Positions 46,840 to 62,690 of a DNA stretch of 64,000 bases are shown in pieces. The translations under genes were made by a program, and so were the position numbers. The DNA lies in contig CAMRHE010000012.1 of the NCBI GenBank assembly GCA_947044405.1, forward strand, positions 9,792,001-9,856,000, written 5' to 3'. Source of the DNA: Leptodactylus fallax (Eukaryota > Chordata > Amphibia > Anura > Leptodactylidae). Within the stretch, counting starts at the first letter, position 1; the number at the start of each line of letters is the position of its first letter. The notes beneath the pieces are model-generated. The model saw only the letters and a list, made by a program, of their open reading frames with translations. It did no database searches and had not been told where the DNA came from.

Positions 46840-47160
46840 AGGGATTCTTCAAGACTAGATACTGATGGTCTATCCATCAACATCAGAATGGTGTAGGTCC
46901 AAAACCTGGAATCCACACTGATAGCCACAGTGTACACTGCCAATAACAGAAACAGACAGCTCTGTACACTGTGTAGTTGTGATGAGCTACAATAATGCAG
47001 CACAACCATTACTCAGTGTATGGAGCTATCCGCATTGGCTCTGCACACTATGCTCAAAACAGTTGATCAATAGGGTGCTGGGTGTCGGGCCCCTACTCAT
47101 CTGATACTGATGTCCTATCCTACGTATAGACCACCAATATCAAGTTTTACACTTTTAAGG
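46840..47160. repeat. Anuran repeat with inverted TACTGATG...CTATCC units
   Basis: GATACTGATGGTCTATCCAT at the left and CTGATACTGATGTCCTATCC at the right bracket text including ACACTGTGTAG and GTGTCGGGCCCCTACTC. Relatives are at 37150-37310, 51740-51995 and 58050-58385. The copy lies in the short 750-bp AFG2A intron. Confidence 0.5.
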
Positions 47161-47415
47161 GTATCTCTGGATGGAACTTACACAATTGTTCAGTGATGCC
47201 TCAAATTAAAATATGTGAGGTGACATGCCTGAAAGAACATGTACTATTCTGGGGTTATAGCTAATTTTAATTGACAGTGTTGGTCCTACCCTTTTACCCA
47301 TCATATGTAAACACAATTACATGAAACAATATTCTAGGAAAAAAGAAAACATTCTGTATTCATTGAGCAGAGAATTACCTTAGTGTATATTTTAATAAAT
47401 TTAGGGTACACTTAC

Positions 47416-47469
47416 CTCCCGAACTGCCCTTTCTGATTCACCAACATATTTATTCATTAGTTCTGGACC
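47416..47469 (-). CDS. AFG2A: AFG2A (SPATA5) small exon: pore loop of AAA+ domain 2
   Basis: This 54-bp exon encodes 18 residues, GPELMNKYVGESERAVRE, in phase 0 at both ends. The acceptor is CATTTTTAG and the donor is GTAAGTG. In AAA+ unfoldases the KYVG stretch is the first pore loop, whose aromatic residue grips the substrate polypeptide in the central channel. The exon falls exactly between the Walker A exon (53740-53949) and the Walker B exon (46586-46665), as domain order requires. It is too short to stand out as an open reading frame and is recognised only through homology and splice sites. Confidence 0.95.
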
Positions 47470-47632
47470 CTAAAAATGGAGAGAAAAGAGAGAGGTTGTG
47501 CTTAATGGAAACCTGCCATGTTAAGCATGTTGTCTTATTTGCAGTCAAAATCTTATGAGCAGAAGGAGCTGAGCAGATAAGTGTATAGTTTTGTGATGAA
47601 AGACTCAGCATAATTTGTATTTTATTCACTTC

Positions 47633-47909
47633 CAGAGGAACTGTCATCAATTACAAAATGCTAAATGCCATCCATTTGATTGGTGCTGTGCCCTGGAACA
47701 AGTTGACAAGATACAGTCCGTGGAAGCTTATATGTAAACGCTCTCGAATTCACCAATACCACCCACTCTGAGAATTACAGCTAGTTTACATACAGTAGAC
47801 ATATTTATAAAAAAATAAATAATAAAAAAAGCAAAATTGTTAAGGGGCACAGCGGCAATCAAATGATGTATGGCATTTAGCATTTTGTAATTGGTGACAG
47901 GGGCTCTTT
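47633..47909. mobile_element. Foldback element, GTCACCAATTACAAAATGC type
   Basis: The left ACTGTCATCAATTACAAAAT and right ATTTTGTAATTGGTGACAGG ends are inverted. The arms continue through GCTAAATGCCAT and GGTGCTGTGCC/GGCACAGC. The same ends, more diverged, bound 57170-57800. Confidence 0.6.
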
Positions 47910-48359
47910 AAGGGTTATTACCATCTAGGCAAAACATGGCTGTTACGGAAACTGCCAAACATGTTACCATAACTTCCATAGAGGTAAATAGGAGTTATGG
48001 AAACAGCATAGCTTATTGTGCTACACTGTTTCCATAACTACAACTTACCTCTTTGGATCATACAGAAAGTTACCCCTATTGGACTTACAGAAACAGTATA
48101 GAATAGCCATGTATGGCTACCTCCGTAAGTCCCAATCACCTGAGGTAGGCAAAGATTGATCCTCTCAATTTTTCTGGCTGAAATGAAGTTAACCCTTTAA
48201 ATCATGCTTATTCTGGATTTAGGAGTCCAGTAGGTTGTAGTTATTAGTGACTAGAAGATATCTCTGTATGCACACTTACACAGGGGAGGCAGTAGGAGTA
48301 GGACTGCCCTCAGGACTTTGAACCCCAAAATCAGCAAAGCCTTAAGGACATAGCCAGTT

Positions 48360-48720
48360 TTAAGCTTATGAAAAGGGAGACTTTTTCCCCGTTTTCATTG
48401 TAGTGTTCTTAGAGCCAAAACTTTACTTTTCAATTGATATAGCTGTTTGAAGACTTGTTTTTTTCCTTAGGCGAATTGTATTTTTCGACGGCATCATCTT
48501 GGGGTGACTATAACGTATTAACCAGATTTTATGAACTCAGTGTATGAGAAAAACCATATTCCAGCATAAATGTTACTATTTTTTCTGTGGGTCAATACAA
48601 TTATGGCGATATGCAACAAATATACATTTTATATTTTGCTATTGTTATACAATAAAACACACTTTCTGAACAAAATATTTGTTTTTGGATTGTTATCTTG
48701 TTACAGCCATAACTTGTTTA
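48360..48720 (+). repeat. Anuran-type interspersed repeat, degraded
   Basis: TTTTCAATTGATATAGCTGT, GAAGACTTGTTTTTTTCCTT and GCATCATCTTGGGGTGACTA resemble a frog repeat that I recall. It is a relative of 6178-6800. Confidence 0.4.
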
Positions 48721-48737
48721 TTTTTCCATTGAGTTAA

Positions 48738-49002
48738 GATTATGTTCACATCAGGGTCAGAGTCCTCGTCACATTATCCGCCTGAAAATCATTGAAGGAA
48801 AAAGTCCTGTACAGAGAGAGGACTTTTTCCTCTGCTGTTTTCAGTCTTAAAACCAAGGACAACCGAAAGACCCCAGTAAAGTCAATGGGGTTCGTCAGAC
48901 CGCTTTTTTGTGGTCCACTTTTGTTCTGGTCCATCCTATCTGTTGTTCTGGTCCTCCGACAGACCAGAACAACAGTTAGGTGAGCCTAGCATGAACCTAG
49001 CG
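48738..49002. mobile_element. TAA-flanked TTCACA-type MITE (265 bp)
   Basis: GATTATGTTCACATCAGGGT begins the left end after TAA (48735-48737). The right end CCTAGCATGAACCTAGCG is followed by TAA (49003-49005). Internal inverted units include AAAGTCCTGTACAGAGAGAGG-like text and TGTTCTGGTC against GACCAGAACA. Confidence 0.5.
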
Positions 49003-49005
49003 TAA

Positions 49006-51739
49006 GGAATTATTTTTGCAAGATAATATGTGCTTTTCATTAGTACCATTCTGGGGTACATTGGATACATGACATTTTGATCAATTTTTATTTCACTTTT
49101 GGAGACAAGGTGACAACAAATGAGGATTTTCTTTTAATGCATTAGTTTAATAGTAGAAGTTAAAATGGATGCAGCAATACCTTATTTATATAGTTTTTTT
49201 GAGGTCTGGAAATTTTCCACAATACAAAACTTAAAAAAAAAAAATATATATATATCTAATATATAGATATATATATATTTTTTTTTGGCATCAACCATCT
49301 TGTAAAAGTCACACATTTTATATGTTTTTAATACCAATTACAGAGCTAGCTAAGGGAATATTTTTTGGGGGACTGCTTTTTTATTGCTACCATTCTGCAG
49401 AACAGTACATACTACTTATTGATAATTTTCTTTTTTTTTGGTATGTGAGCAGAGAAGAGCTTTTCTAGCATTATTAGCTTTTTTTTTTCCAGGTGTTCAT
49501 TGTGCAAAATAATTAATCTGTTTTATAGTATGGGTAGCAGATAAAGCAAATACGTATATTTTATTGTGTTTCCCTTTTTTACATAATTAATCATTTTAAA
49601 AGAGAGAAAGGGGGGGGATGTTGTGGAGCTGCTAAAAACGCTGGTTGAGCGTCTGAGCTGATGCCGTGTCCATGACATAATGATGCATTCTAGTGCGCTA
49701 ACCTGTCACTTACCTGGTCAATAAATTACAAGTTCTACAGAATCATGTAGCATAAAATATGTATCAATTTGTCCAATTCCTCCTGCTTTATATTGTGTTC
49801 CCAGCAGTGGGATTGTTTGTTCATAGTGACAAATTCCCTTTGACTATTGTCTTGTCCAGTTGTATCAGTAACAATTATTGTCTGGTATACAGAATATACA
49901 ACTTTATTCTAGACATAACAATTGCCCACTGATCTCCTTTTCATCTAGGCAGACTCTTTTTGATAAGTAAACAATATCATAAGAAGCAGCAGATATAAAA
50001 ACTTTAAACTCCAATACCAGTATATGTCAGACATATACAACTGGCCTGTGTGGCATGAGAAACACAAGCACGCATTTGGAGAATCATTGGAAAATGAGTC
50101 ACGAGAGGTTTTCCAAAGCCAAAGAAAACTTCCACGTTATTTTTTGTGGTTAAGACATAGAAGGATGAAAAATTAACATTGGCCAGAGAGTCATGTTTTA
50201 GAGTCCCCTAAATGTATTCAGTTACAGAACAATGACCTCTCAGGCACTGAAAGCATATGAGGCTTACATAAACCAAACAAGCTACAAATTCTACAAATGA
50301 CATTCAAAATGTCATCTACCTCTGCCACCCTACCCCATACTGCACCAACCTTATTGAAAAGCTCCCTAATATTCCTGACCTGTAAGCCCTTGCACAGAAA
50401 CTGGTACGTGCATGAAGGATCAACACTCAAAGCTGAATTACTACGTGGAAATATTTTCAAAACATAATAAAAATGAATATAAAATTGGTTTCTGTAGCTT
50501 TTGCATATGAGCAACTAGTGTTGGTTTAGGATGCAAAGTTAACAGGTACAGTAAGTGGATATACATTATAAATCAGAATCAATATAGCCCTAAAAAGTCT
50601 TATTTACAAGTAAGTGACAAACAGTTTGGGTTGGATGACAGCAAAAATCACTGGGGGGGCACTTAACACCATCTACGTCAGTTTTTCAGCCCTTTGGTCA
50701 CCTTTTTCTAAAAATGTGGGTGTGGCAGGCCGGGCTGGGATGGGTATGCCTCGGCCTGAAATATTTATTTTAACTTGCACAACTTTTCTGGTGTGAAAAC
50801 ATACAAACTTCAAGCAGATGTTGATATTGATTGGATATGTACCCAGGACCCAGTGCTGCAATGCCAACTACGTAACCAATGTGCTGCCCACCCTGGGTTT
50901 CCAGGACAGACAATTCCTGTAGAACTCCAGGCCATTACACTTCAGCAGCCTTTGATATCTGCACAAAGAAAATGTCACCTGGTCGCAGTCAGGAAATCAT
51001 CATGCTGTGAGATTAGCAGACAGCGGTCACTTACTATAGGTGTTTGGATTTAAAGGTACTGTAGGTGTTAGAAAACAGCTCTAAAGTGGTCAGCACATAA
51101 TTCCTTTCCTCTTCCTTTAGCTCTTGCACAGTTTTGTCTTTTTATCAATGTCTCACACATTCAGAGTTTACAAAAATGTCAAAACAAAGTTTCATAGTCA
51201 GACAATATTTGTGCAGCTGTTCTGTATATCTGGCATGAGACAGGAGTCTGCTTCTTATCGTTTCCGCAGTGCTGTGTTTTTACTTCTCTTTATCAACTCC
51301 AAGCTCAAAAAGTGAAATCCGGGTATATATTATGGACATCATCTCTAGTTCTTACTAAATTTGTTGTGTCAAGAAGATGTTCCACAGCTTTAAAGAAAAT
51401 GTTTTTGAATAACCTCCCTCAAGGTCAAACAAGACAAGCTATGGACTTTCAGCCTGGTCAAATTGTAGTTCCTGTACATTTGTAATAATTTGGATTCAAA
51501 AAGTGTGGTAGTATACATGGCACCCATTTCAGTACATGGGTGACCATACAAAGACCTGCGGAGTGCGAGCTGCTCCCCTCTCTGGCTAACAAATAAAAGC
51601 GGACCAGGTACGCTCTTCTATCATGCCCACATGGGACATAATATTAAAATGTCAAACTTACTCAATTCCTAAGAATGTAAATATGCAGCAAGCTGTGCAT
51701 CAAATAAATCAATTTTTGTTATTTTTTTTAAAGCAGTTA
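49006..51739. other. Intron sequence, mostly A/T-rich
   Basis: An A-run, TA-run and T-run palindrome lies at 49230-49290. 50200-50520 and 50610-51050 contain frames with no recognised homology. No gene or bounded element is supported. Confidence 0.3.
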
Positions 51740-51995
51740 CCCAAACCTGGAAATTGATGGTCTATCCTTAGAATAGGTCATTATCAAATCAGTGGGGGCG
51801 CAATTCCCTCTGAACATTTGAATAGGAGCAATAGCGCAGCAAGGCCACTACACAGTGTACCGAGCCATATGCTTCTGACTCTGTACACTATGCTAAGAAA
51901 AAACAACTGATTGGTGGGGGTGGCAGATGTTAGAATGACCAATAATCTGATACTGATTACCTGTCCTAAGGATAGGCCATCAAAATCCAGGATTT
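51740..51995. repeat. Anuran repeat with inverted CTATCCTTA/TAAGGATAG units
   Basis: GATGGTCTATCCTTAGAATA at the left and CTGTCCTAAGGATAGGCCAT at the right are inverted. The inside contains CTACACAGTGTACCGAGCCA. It belongs with 37150-37310, 46840-47160 and 58050-58385. Confidence 0.5.
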
Positions 51996-56087
<4,092 letters not shown>

Positions 56088-56576
56088 TAAAGAATATGCA
56101 AATATGACTTCCTTGATGGAAAAAGGAGAACATGCTCTGGCGAAACCTTTTGGTTAGCTCCCTATAGATCAATGCCTGGTTTTCCAGAAATCTAATGGCA
56201 TGATCTGGGAATACAGCCAAGTCAGAATATCTCCTCCATAAGGAAAAGAAACCCATCTGTTGTCAGCTTTTTAAGAGTTATTACCCTTCATCAGAACAAA
56301 GCAGAATACTGGCTGGCAAAGTCAGAGGATACAGACGTGGGTCAGAAGGGGCACTCTGTCTCTGAGATGACTATTGCCTTCTCAGGCTACCTTGTGGTGT
56401 GATGGGTCTTCACTTGGGTCCGGAGAAGATATTCTAGTTTGGCTTTATTCCCAGGTCATGCCACTAGGTTTCAAGAAAACCAGGTATTGATCTATAGGGA
56501 GCAACCTTCTCATGGCGCCAAAGCAACTACTCCTTTTCTCAACAAGGAAGGCATAATTGCATATTCTTTCGCCAGA
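56088..56576. repeat. Foldback repeat
   Basis: The arms at 56088-56240 and 56418-56576 are inverted: AGCTCCCTATAGATCAATGC against its complement in ATTGATCTATAGGGAGCAAC, and AAAGAATATGCAAAT against ATTGCATATTCTTT. The centre contains TTACCCTTCATCAGAACAAA. It is non-coding. Confidence 0.55.
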
Positions 56577-57296
56577 ATCCTTATCAGTTCATGTGTGGGC
56601 TATAAGACCATGCACACTGCAAGGTGGACTCAAAAGATAATAGATAAATAGGTTGGGGTCAGCTGAATCAGTTTTTCCTCTTCTGAATTGGTACCTCAGT
56701 TGTAGAGATATCACCGTTTTTATAAATAAGCAAATGAGAATTACTCCAAATTGCTGCAGTTCTTTGGATCCTGTAATAGGCGCAGCTCCACTGATTCCGA
56801 TGCAATTAGATTTTTTTTTTCCTGTAGCCCCCACTGTTCCCCAGCAATATATATGCTCATTAGGCTCTTACTTTCAAGCACTGATTGCTCAGGAAGGGTG
56901 GGAGCTAGAGGAAAAATTCCAATGCCACTGGAATCAGAGGAATGGAGACTATTACAGGATGCAAAGAACTTAAATTGGCAGAGGTTATAAAGGGTCTTCT
57001 TTAAATGTGCATGTCAATTTATGTTGCAGATCATCACAACCAATTTGAAATCAATAATATTTTTGCTGCAAAATCTGTTTGTAGCTCATGGTTAACTCAA
57101 GTTACTGTATTGCTGAACTTGAAGTGCCAGGTCACTTTTAACATCATAATATGTATGCACACTATTTAAAGAATACCTGTCACCAAACACAAAATGCTAA
57201 AGACTATAGCCGATTGACTTCCTGATCAATGTAACATTTTTGTTCTTTTATCTCCATCTACCAAATTAACAGATAAAGCCCAAGGTTTGTTTATAT

Positions 57297-57690
57297 AGTA
57301 CTGTGGAAAGTTTTAGGCAGGTGTGGTAAAAATGCTGCAAAGTAAGAATGTTTTAAAAAATAGAAGTGTTAATAGTTTAACAAAACTATTTGAATGCAAA
57401 AAAAGAAAAATCTAAATCAAATCAATAGTTGGTATGACTACCGTTTGCCTTCAAAACAGCATCAATTCTTATAGGTACACTTGTACACAGTTTTTTAAGG
57501 AACTGGGCAGGGAGGTTGCTCCAAACATCTTGGAGAACTAAGCACAAATCTTCTGTGGATATAGACTTGCTCAAATCCTTCTGTCTCTCCATGTAACCCA
57601 AGACAGACTCGACAATGTTGAGATCAGGACTATGTGGGGGCTATATCATAACTTCCTCCAAATATTGATTTGATTTTGATATCTTTTGAA
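57297..57690 (-). mobile_element. Tc1-like 3'-end fragment
   Basis: The end TAGTACTGTGGAAAGTTTTA-like text at 57297 is the 3' terminal repeat of the family also seen at 15890-16945. A minus-strand transposase fragment follows, then a short inverted piece of the 3' untranslated text (ATATTGATTTGATTTTGATA). Confidence 0.7.
57422..57660 (-). pseudogene. Tc1 transposase C-terminal fragment
   Basis: The minus strand encodes PPHSPDLNIVESVLGYMERQ, then STEDLCLVLQDVWSNLPAQF and PIRIDAVLKANGSHTNY, ending at TGA. The final catalytic glutamate is in NIVES. A stop lies just before PPHS where the family has a tryptophan codon. Everything N-terminal to this is missing, so it is a truncated relic. Confidence 0.8.
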
Positions 57691-57849
57691 CGGGTGAAGG
57701 GATTAAAAAAAATAAAAAAAATGCCAAAATGCTCAGGGCACAGAAGCAACCAAATTAAGTATGTAATTTAGTATTTTATACTTGGTTACAGATGCTCTTT
57801 AATGCCAGTTGTCAAAATTATCATTTAAAATCAATTTACACTTATGTTA

Positions 57850-58029
57850 CGTTCACATCTGTGTCTACGGAAATGCTGGCGTTTTCTGTATAGGTATAAT
57901 TGAAGCAGAAAGTCTGCAGAGGAAAACACTGCGGACTTTTTGTGAAAAGCGCTGCGGGAAAAAACGCTATGCATTTCCACCGATTTTTCCTGCACTGCAT
58001 TTTGGCTGTGGCTCGCTACGTGGGGACTT
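57850..58029. mobile_element. MITE with mismatched ends
   Basis: It follows TTA with CGTTCACATCTGTGTCTACG, a TTCACA-type left end. On the right it finishes GCTACGTGGGGACTTGGCC, the other (CCCCAC) end type. The middle has GGTATAATTGAAGCAGAAAG, a text shared with 8150-8200. Confidence 0.45.
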
Positions 58030-58049
58030 GGCCTCAAAGAGGTTTTTAG

Positions 58050-58385
58050 GCAAATGATATTGATGACCTATACTTAGGATAAGTCATCAATATCAGATTA
58101 GCTGGAGCCCAACACCAAGCGCCCCCACAAATCAGTTGTTCCCTGCTTTCTGTCTAGTGACTGTGCTGAGTTACTACAAATCGGCTCCTATAAAAGTGAA
58201 CGTGAGCTGAGCTGCAGTAACGCAACACAGCTACTACATGGAGAACAGTGCTACTTGCTTACTGCATTGTTTTGTGGATAGCAGCTGGTGAGAAGAGCTG
58301 ACTGGTTGTTGGACCTTGCAGATCTAATATTGATGACCTATACTAAGGATTGGTCATTAATATAATTTGCCTGTTAAACCCCTTT
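58050..58385. repeat. Anuran repeat with inverted GATGACCTATACTTAGG units
   Basis: ATATTGATGACCTATACTTA occurs at the left and ATATTGATGACCTATACTAA at the right; TAAGTCATCAATATCAG after the left unit gives it a palindromic edge. It lies just 3' of an AFG2A exon. Confidence 0.55.
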
Positions 58386-58824
58386 GAAGATAATTCACCA
58401 GTAAAACTCCATAAGTCAGGTTGTTAACAAAGCTATTCTGTCTATTCTTGGTTGCATCAGTTTCAGAGAAAGCTGAGTGATATCAAAATGGGCACCTTTA
58501 AAATTCTGACATAGATATTCTTATAGCTATCTTATCTTATGCATAGTAGACTGAAGCAAAAGTGGTTGTCACTGAGCTTTCCCAGAAACAGAAGCAACTA
58601 AGAAAAAACAGGACATTTATAACAACTTGATTCTTGTTACAAACATGTTTTTATTGTAGAAGTCAAAGACATTTCATCACATAGGGCTTAATATCCAGCT
58701 AAAATTTATGGGTTATGTATACAGGATGTTAAATATGATATATCTATGGATAATCTATCTGTGTTTTGACACAAAAGTGACATTTGGAGACATTCAGAGG
58801 ACATTGAGGACAAGCCTTACATAC

Positions 58825-58979
58825 ATTGGGCACATCCACCGCCACCTCCCGCATGGCACTGGGCCTGACGTCTTTCATTGCTTGCAGGAAATCATTCAGA
58901 GAGATTACCACAGAGCTAGCCAAGTCACTGCCTGATGGGTTGCCCATCTCTCCTAGTTTTCTCCTTAGAGCAGTCAAGC
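58825..58979 (-). CDS. AFG2A: AFG2A (SPATA5) exon: linker before the second AAA+ domain
   Basis: This is the most 5' AFG2A exon in the window. It begins with two bases that finish a codon, then encodes 51 residues starting [12 protein letters not shown] and ending [22 protein letters not shown]. The acceptor is a pyrimidine stretch ending TTTGCAG and the donor is GTATGTAAG. The text matches the segment between the two ATPase domains of AFG2A, a AAA+ ATPase known to act in cytoplasmic maturation of pre-60S ribosomes. It joins in frame to the exon at 53740-53949, giving [13 protein letters not shown], the expected junction. I found no upstream exon between here and 64000, so the previous exon is probably beyond the window. 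Confidence 0.93.
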
Positions 58980-59289
58980 CTGCAAAGGAAACCAGTCAGT
59001 CATGAATTCTGCTGCTGTCAAAAACATCATTATACTACACTCCTTGATAAAAAAAAAAAAATAATACACCCAAATAGAAATATTGAATTGTTGAAAAACT
59101 CAGCATGCAGTTATAGGTACACTGTTACTGGTGTGGTCAGATTGGGCACTGGGTCTTGCAACAAGAGGGTGTAAAAGTGCTTCCCCCCACTGCCATATAA
59201 AAAGGCACTCAAAGGCTAGTTCTGGGTAGTGTACCTCTTGTTGAGAAATCATTGACTACTAGACATGCCTCTATGATGTACTGTAAAAA

Positions 59290-60176
59290 AGTTTTGTCCA
59301 GTTGACAGACTTTGAGAGGTGGTGCTTCATTGGTTTGAGACAAGCAGGAAAGTATTTTCAACAAACTGCCCACATTCTGACCTGTGTTGAGAACAGTGGT
59401 TATGTGATGGCATGTACACACAGTGAACAGGCTCTGGACAGCTCACAGAAGTCTGGTGTCACAGCTCTCATTACTTGTCATGTACTTGTCCTGCCATTGA
59501 CAGCCAGTCACTGCTGCCTTCACTGCAGTGGTGTTGTGAAAAAGAAACTTGCACTACTACGAACTGGAACCATATTGTCTGTAGCTATAAATCCAGGTTC
59601 CGTTGGTGATCAGACAATGGTCAAGTACAAGGAAGGACAAACCATGGTGAGTGCTTTAACCCTGCCTTTGCTGAGGAGTGACAAATTGCCCTCAATCTGC
59701 TGGAGTGATGATCAGAGGAGCCATCGCATACGACAGTCCGTCACACCTAGCAGTGATACGAGGAACACTAACAACTCAGAGATATGTGCAGGAATCCTGC
59801 AGCCACATGTGTTGCCTGTTATTGCAGGGCTTCCCATTTGCATTTTTCAACAGAATACTCACCCACACACATCATCAGTTTTACAAGAATGTCTCCACCA
59901 GATTGCAACACTTCCCTGGCCTTCCCAGTTGTCAAATTTATCACCAATCAAGCATTTATGAGAACAACTGGAATGCCAGCTTTGATAACCTACAAGTGTG
60001 CAGGATCTACAGATCCAGCTGCAACATCTGTGGGAAAATGTGCCACAGGTTACCATACAATCTGTATGCCTCCGTGCCCGACCATATCTCTTCTTGTATG
60101 AAGACTAGAGGCAGCCCAACGGGTACTAGAGCCTCCTTTCGATTTTACAGTTTCCCTAATAAACCTATCTTTTAGA
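59290..60176 (+). pseudogene. Ancient Tc1/mariner transposase relic
   Basis: Across shifting plus-strand frames the homology runs in order. It begins TDFERWCFIGLRQAGKYFQQ (N-terminal helix-turn-helix), then GVMIRGAIAYDSPSHLAVIR and GTLTTQRYVQE. These are followed by ICIFQQNTHPHTSSVLQECL and LPWPSQLSNLSPIKHL, the equivalents of FQQDNARPHTA and SPDLSPIEHVW. The second catalytic aspartate is replaced by asparagine (QQN) and the final glutamate by lysine (PIKHL). Stops and frameshifts occur throughout. It belongs to a subfamily different from the other Tc1 copies here and is the oldest. Confidence 0.75.
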
Positions 60177-60199
60177 CATTATATATATAATTTATTTAA

Positions 60200-60252
60200 A
60201 GAAGTTGTCCAGGCATTTTTTTTTAATGTCTGGACATCTGGGGGAGGTATTT

Positions 60253-60285
<33 letters not shown>

Positions 60286-60643
60286 CTCACCTGTCCCTGA
60301 TGCTCTGGTGTCCTCCCAGGGCATTACGAGCCTTCTGCTCTGGCGGCTTCTCATGGGTCTCTTCCTGAGTTTCGCTGAAGCTGCTGATTGGCCTCAGGGA
60401 GACACGTGATGTCACAGGTAGTGACATCGCAAGCCCTTCACTGAGGCCGATTGGCCTCAGCGGTCACGTGTGGCTGGAACTTCCATCAAACATCAGCATG
60501 GGACTGAGAAGACCGGACTGTACTGGGAGGCACTGGAGCACCGTGGAAAGGAGAGTATGATTTTTTTTTTTTTTTTTTTTTTCACTGCCCTTGTTCGATT
60601 TAAAGCTTAAATGGGTTGTCCATTTTTGCCTGGACAGCCCCTT
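60200..60643. mobile_element. TTAA-type MITE (about 444 bp)
   Basis: The left GAAGTTGTCCAGGCATTTTT and right ATTTTTGCCTGGACAGCCCC ends are inverted; TTTAAA precedes the left end. The interior has an ATAA tetranucleotide run (60254-60281), ACACGTGATGTCAC and a T-run. A diverged relative is at 45230-45520. Confidence 0.6.
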
Positions 60644-62273
60644 TAGTGGGCTTAATCCATTTGTTTAGTTTTCTTGCCCCAATGTGTGAGATAGCAAAAT
60701 CAGATTGTGATAACCACTCAAACCTATTTTGCCAATCTAAGGCACACTTAAAGCGTACCTCCAATTATAAAAATGTACTTTTCATAAATTAAGTGTACAG
60801 GTGAATATAAGAAACTTTATAATATATAATGTTTCCTTCTCCACTTATCAGGCTGTTATACTCTCTCATTCATTCATTGAAATTCTGATCTCTAATAGCA
60901 TCTGTATCGGTTTCCAGACTCACACGAAAAAGTCTATGGAAAATGGAGGTGGAGAAGTAGGCTACTGCCGGCTATTCCTCAATGTGTTGCCTAATTCTGT
61001 AGACCAGTAAAGCATTATCTTACAAAATATAGTAGAATAAAAAGATCCACTTTAGCAAAGCATAGAAGCGGCAGTATGTGTCTCTTTTCCAGCAGCCTCC
61101 CCTTCCTTCCTGAATAAATGTTAAAAGTAGTTTAGCCTAAAGAATGGAAAACAAAGCATTTTTCTTTAATAAGATATAAACAAAATTTCTTACATCCACT
61201 TGTACCATTCATTTATGAAAATGTTTTATAATTGAAAGTACATACATATAGAATAAATGTTGGCCAAACCCAATCGGCAACCATCCGAGGTGTATAGCAG
61301 TATCCCAATTTCTCATCATAGATGTTGGGGGGGGGGGGGAAGGGTCAAGTGTATTAGATCTGAACATGTCTCAGTCCTTTAGTCAGTATCTCAAATTGGA
61401 CAACAAGTAGCACAGTAATCAGAGAGAACACAGAAACATAGCTTTATATATTCTAAATACAAAAGCCTGATATTACAGTATTTTTTTTTTGCTAGTGTTT
61501 CTGCCTCCCATACACCAGGTCCTGGGTTTTATACCTGGTAGAGACACAATGGAAAAAAAATACAGAAATTCTGAAATTTACAATAACAATTCCAATAAAA
61601 AATATATATATTTTATAACACATTTGATGTTTATGGCATACAGATGTCTCCTTTTTACATGAGGTGGACATACTTTCATAGAAATCAAAAAAGTATCTAT
61701 ATGTCATTTACAAAAAAAAAAAAAAAAAAGACAAAAAAAAAAGACAAAAAAATAAATCTCTGGTACCACTGGTAAATGAAAGTTGTTGAGAAAAGAGGAC
61801 CACTGTGATTCTGTCACCCAAGGGACCATACAAATCTGGAGGCTGCCTTGGCCAAGGCTCCTCAACTACTTGATGTTCTTGAAATCCTATTACACGAAGA
61901 TGCGAAAAGGGGCAGAATAAGTTGTTTCCTAAAAACAATCCCTCTCTTTATGAATTTAAGCTGGCTTTGTGATCAAATGACTGTCCCAGGTCCAGCTTCT
62001 CTAACCTCCACCAATCAGCTATTATCATAGGCGGCAGGGGCAAACTTGAGAGTGGGATTCCTAGTATCTAGGAACCCCCATCTAAGTCATTCATTATAAC
62101 CAGAGATAAAAGAATACAAATTATATATATATCTATATCTCAAAAAAAAAAAATAAAATTAACTGTTCTACCCCTAGGTGAGGTGAGTCTGCAGGAAATA
62201 ACCTATAGTTTAAATCATGATTTTTAAAAAAATTATGGTGATGGTGTTTCTAATTTTCTATGTTATTATCTAT
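60644..62273. other. Intron sequence with scattered low-complexity tracts
   Basis: A G-run lies at about 61328, A-runs at 61710-61750 and AT repeats at 62125. 61495-61550 contains CTCCCATACACCAGGTCCTG and GGTTTTATACCTGG, which look faintly tRNA-like. No gene is supported. Confidence 0.28.
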
Positions 62274-62690
62274 TGTGAGAGTGTGAACCCAGAGGGCGCT
62301 AGTGAGCGACCCATAGTAAGGCTTGAAAAGGTCCTCAGCCACACCCATGGGAGACCCCCAGGGAGCAGGTGTGCAGTGAAACCAGTCAGAGACGGACAGG
62401 CGGTCTGTTCCAGGAGGACTGGGTTTCCAAAGAGGACTTGAGCTGACTGTGAGTCAGGCTGCTTCTTGCCCCAGAGGCTATATAGGGCTCAAGCAGTGAG
62501 GTAGTGCCCTAAGTGTGGCCCAGGATGTTTGTTATTTTGTTTCTGTTCCATTTTTAAGCTGAATAAAAGCCATTTACTTTGGATTAGCACCGTCTGAATG
62601 CTGCTTCTCTGGCACCCACTACCACCAACACCGCTGTCGAGTCCAGGAGACTGCCGCCTTTGAAGCTAAATCCCCCCAAATTGTCACCCT
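62274..62690 (+). mobile_element. Possible solo LTR
   Basis: TGTGAGAGTGTGAACCCAGA could be a 5' LTR edge. A TATA-like GGCTATATAGGGCTC at about 62477 is followed some 80 bp later by the polyadenylation signal GAATAAAAGCC at about 62561. The order and spacing fit an LTR promoter and terminator. No flanking duplication or internal retroviral coding sequence was found, and the 3' edge is undefined. It could also be an unrelated GC-rich repeat. Confidence 0.4.

Larger units (their letters stand above)
57170..57800. mobile_element. Foldback element interrupted by a Tc1 fragment
   Basis: The left end ATACCTGTCACCAAACACAA and right end TATACTTGGTTACAGATGCT are diverged inverted ends related to 47633-47909. 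The Tc1 fragment at 57297-57690 fills most of the interior. Confidence 0.5.
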
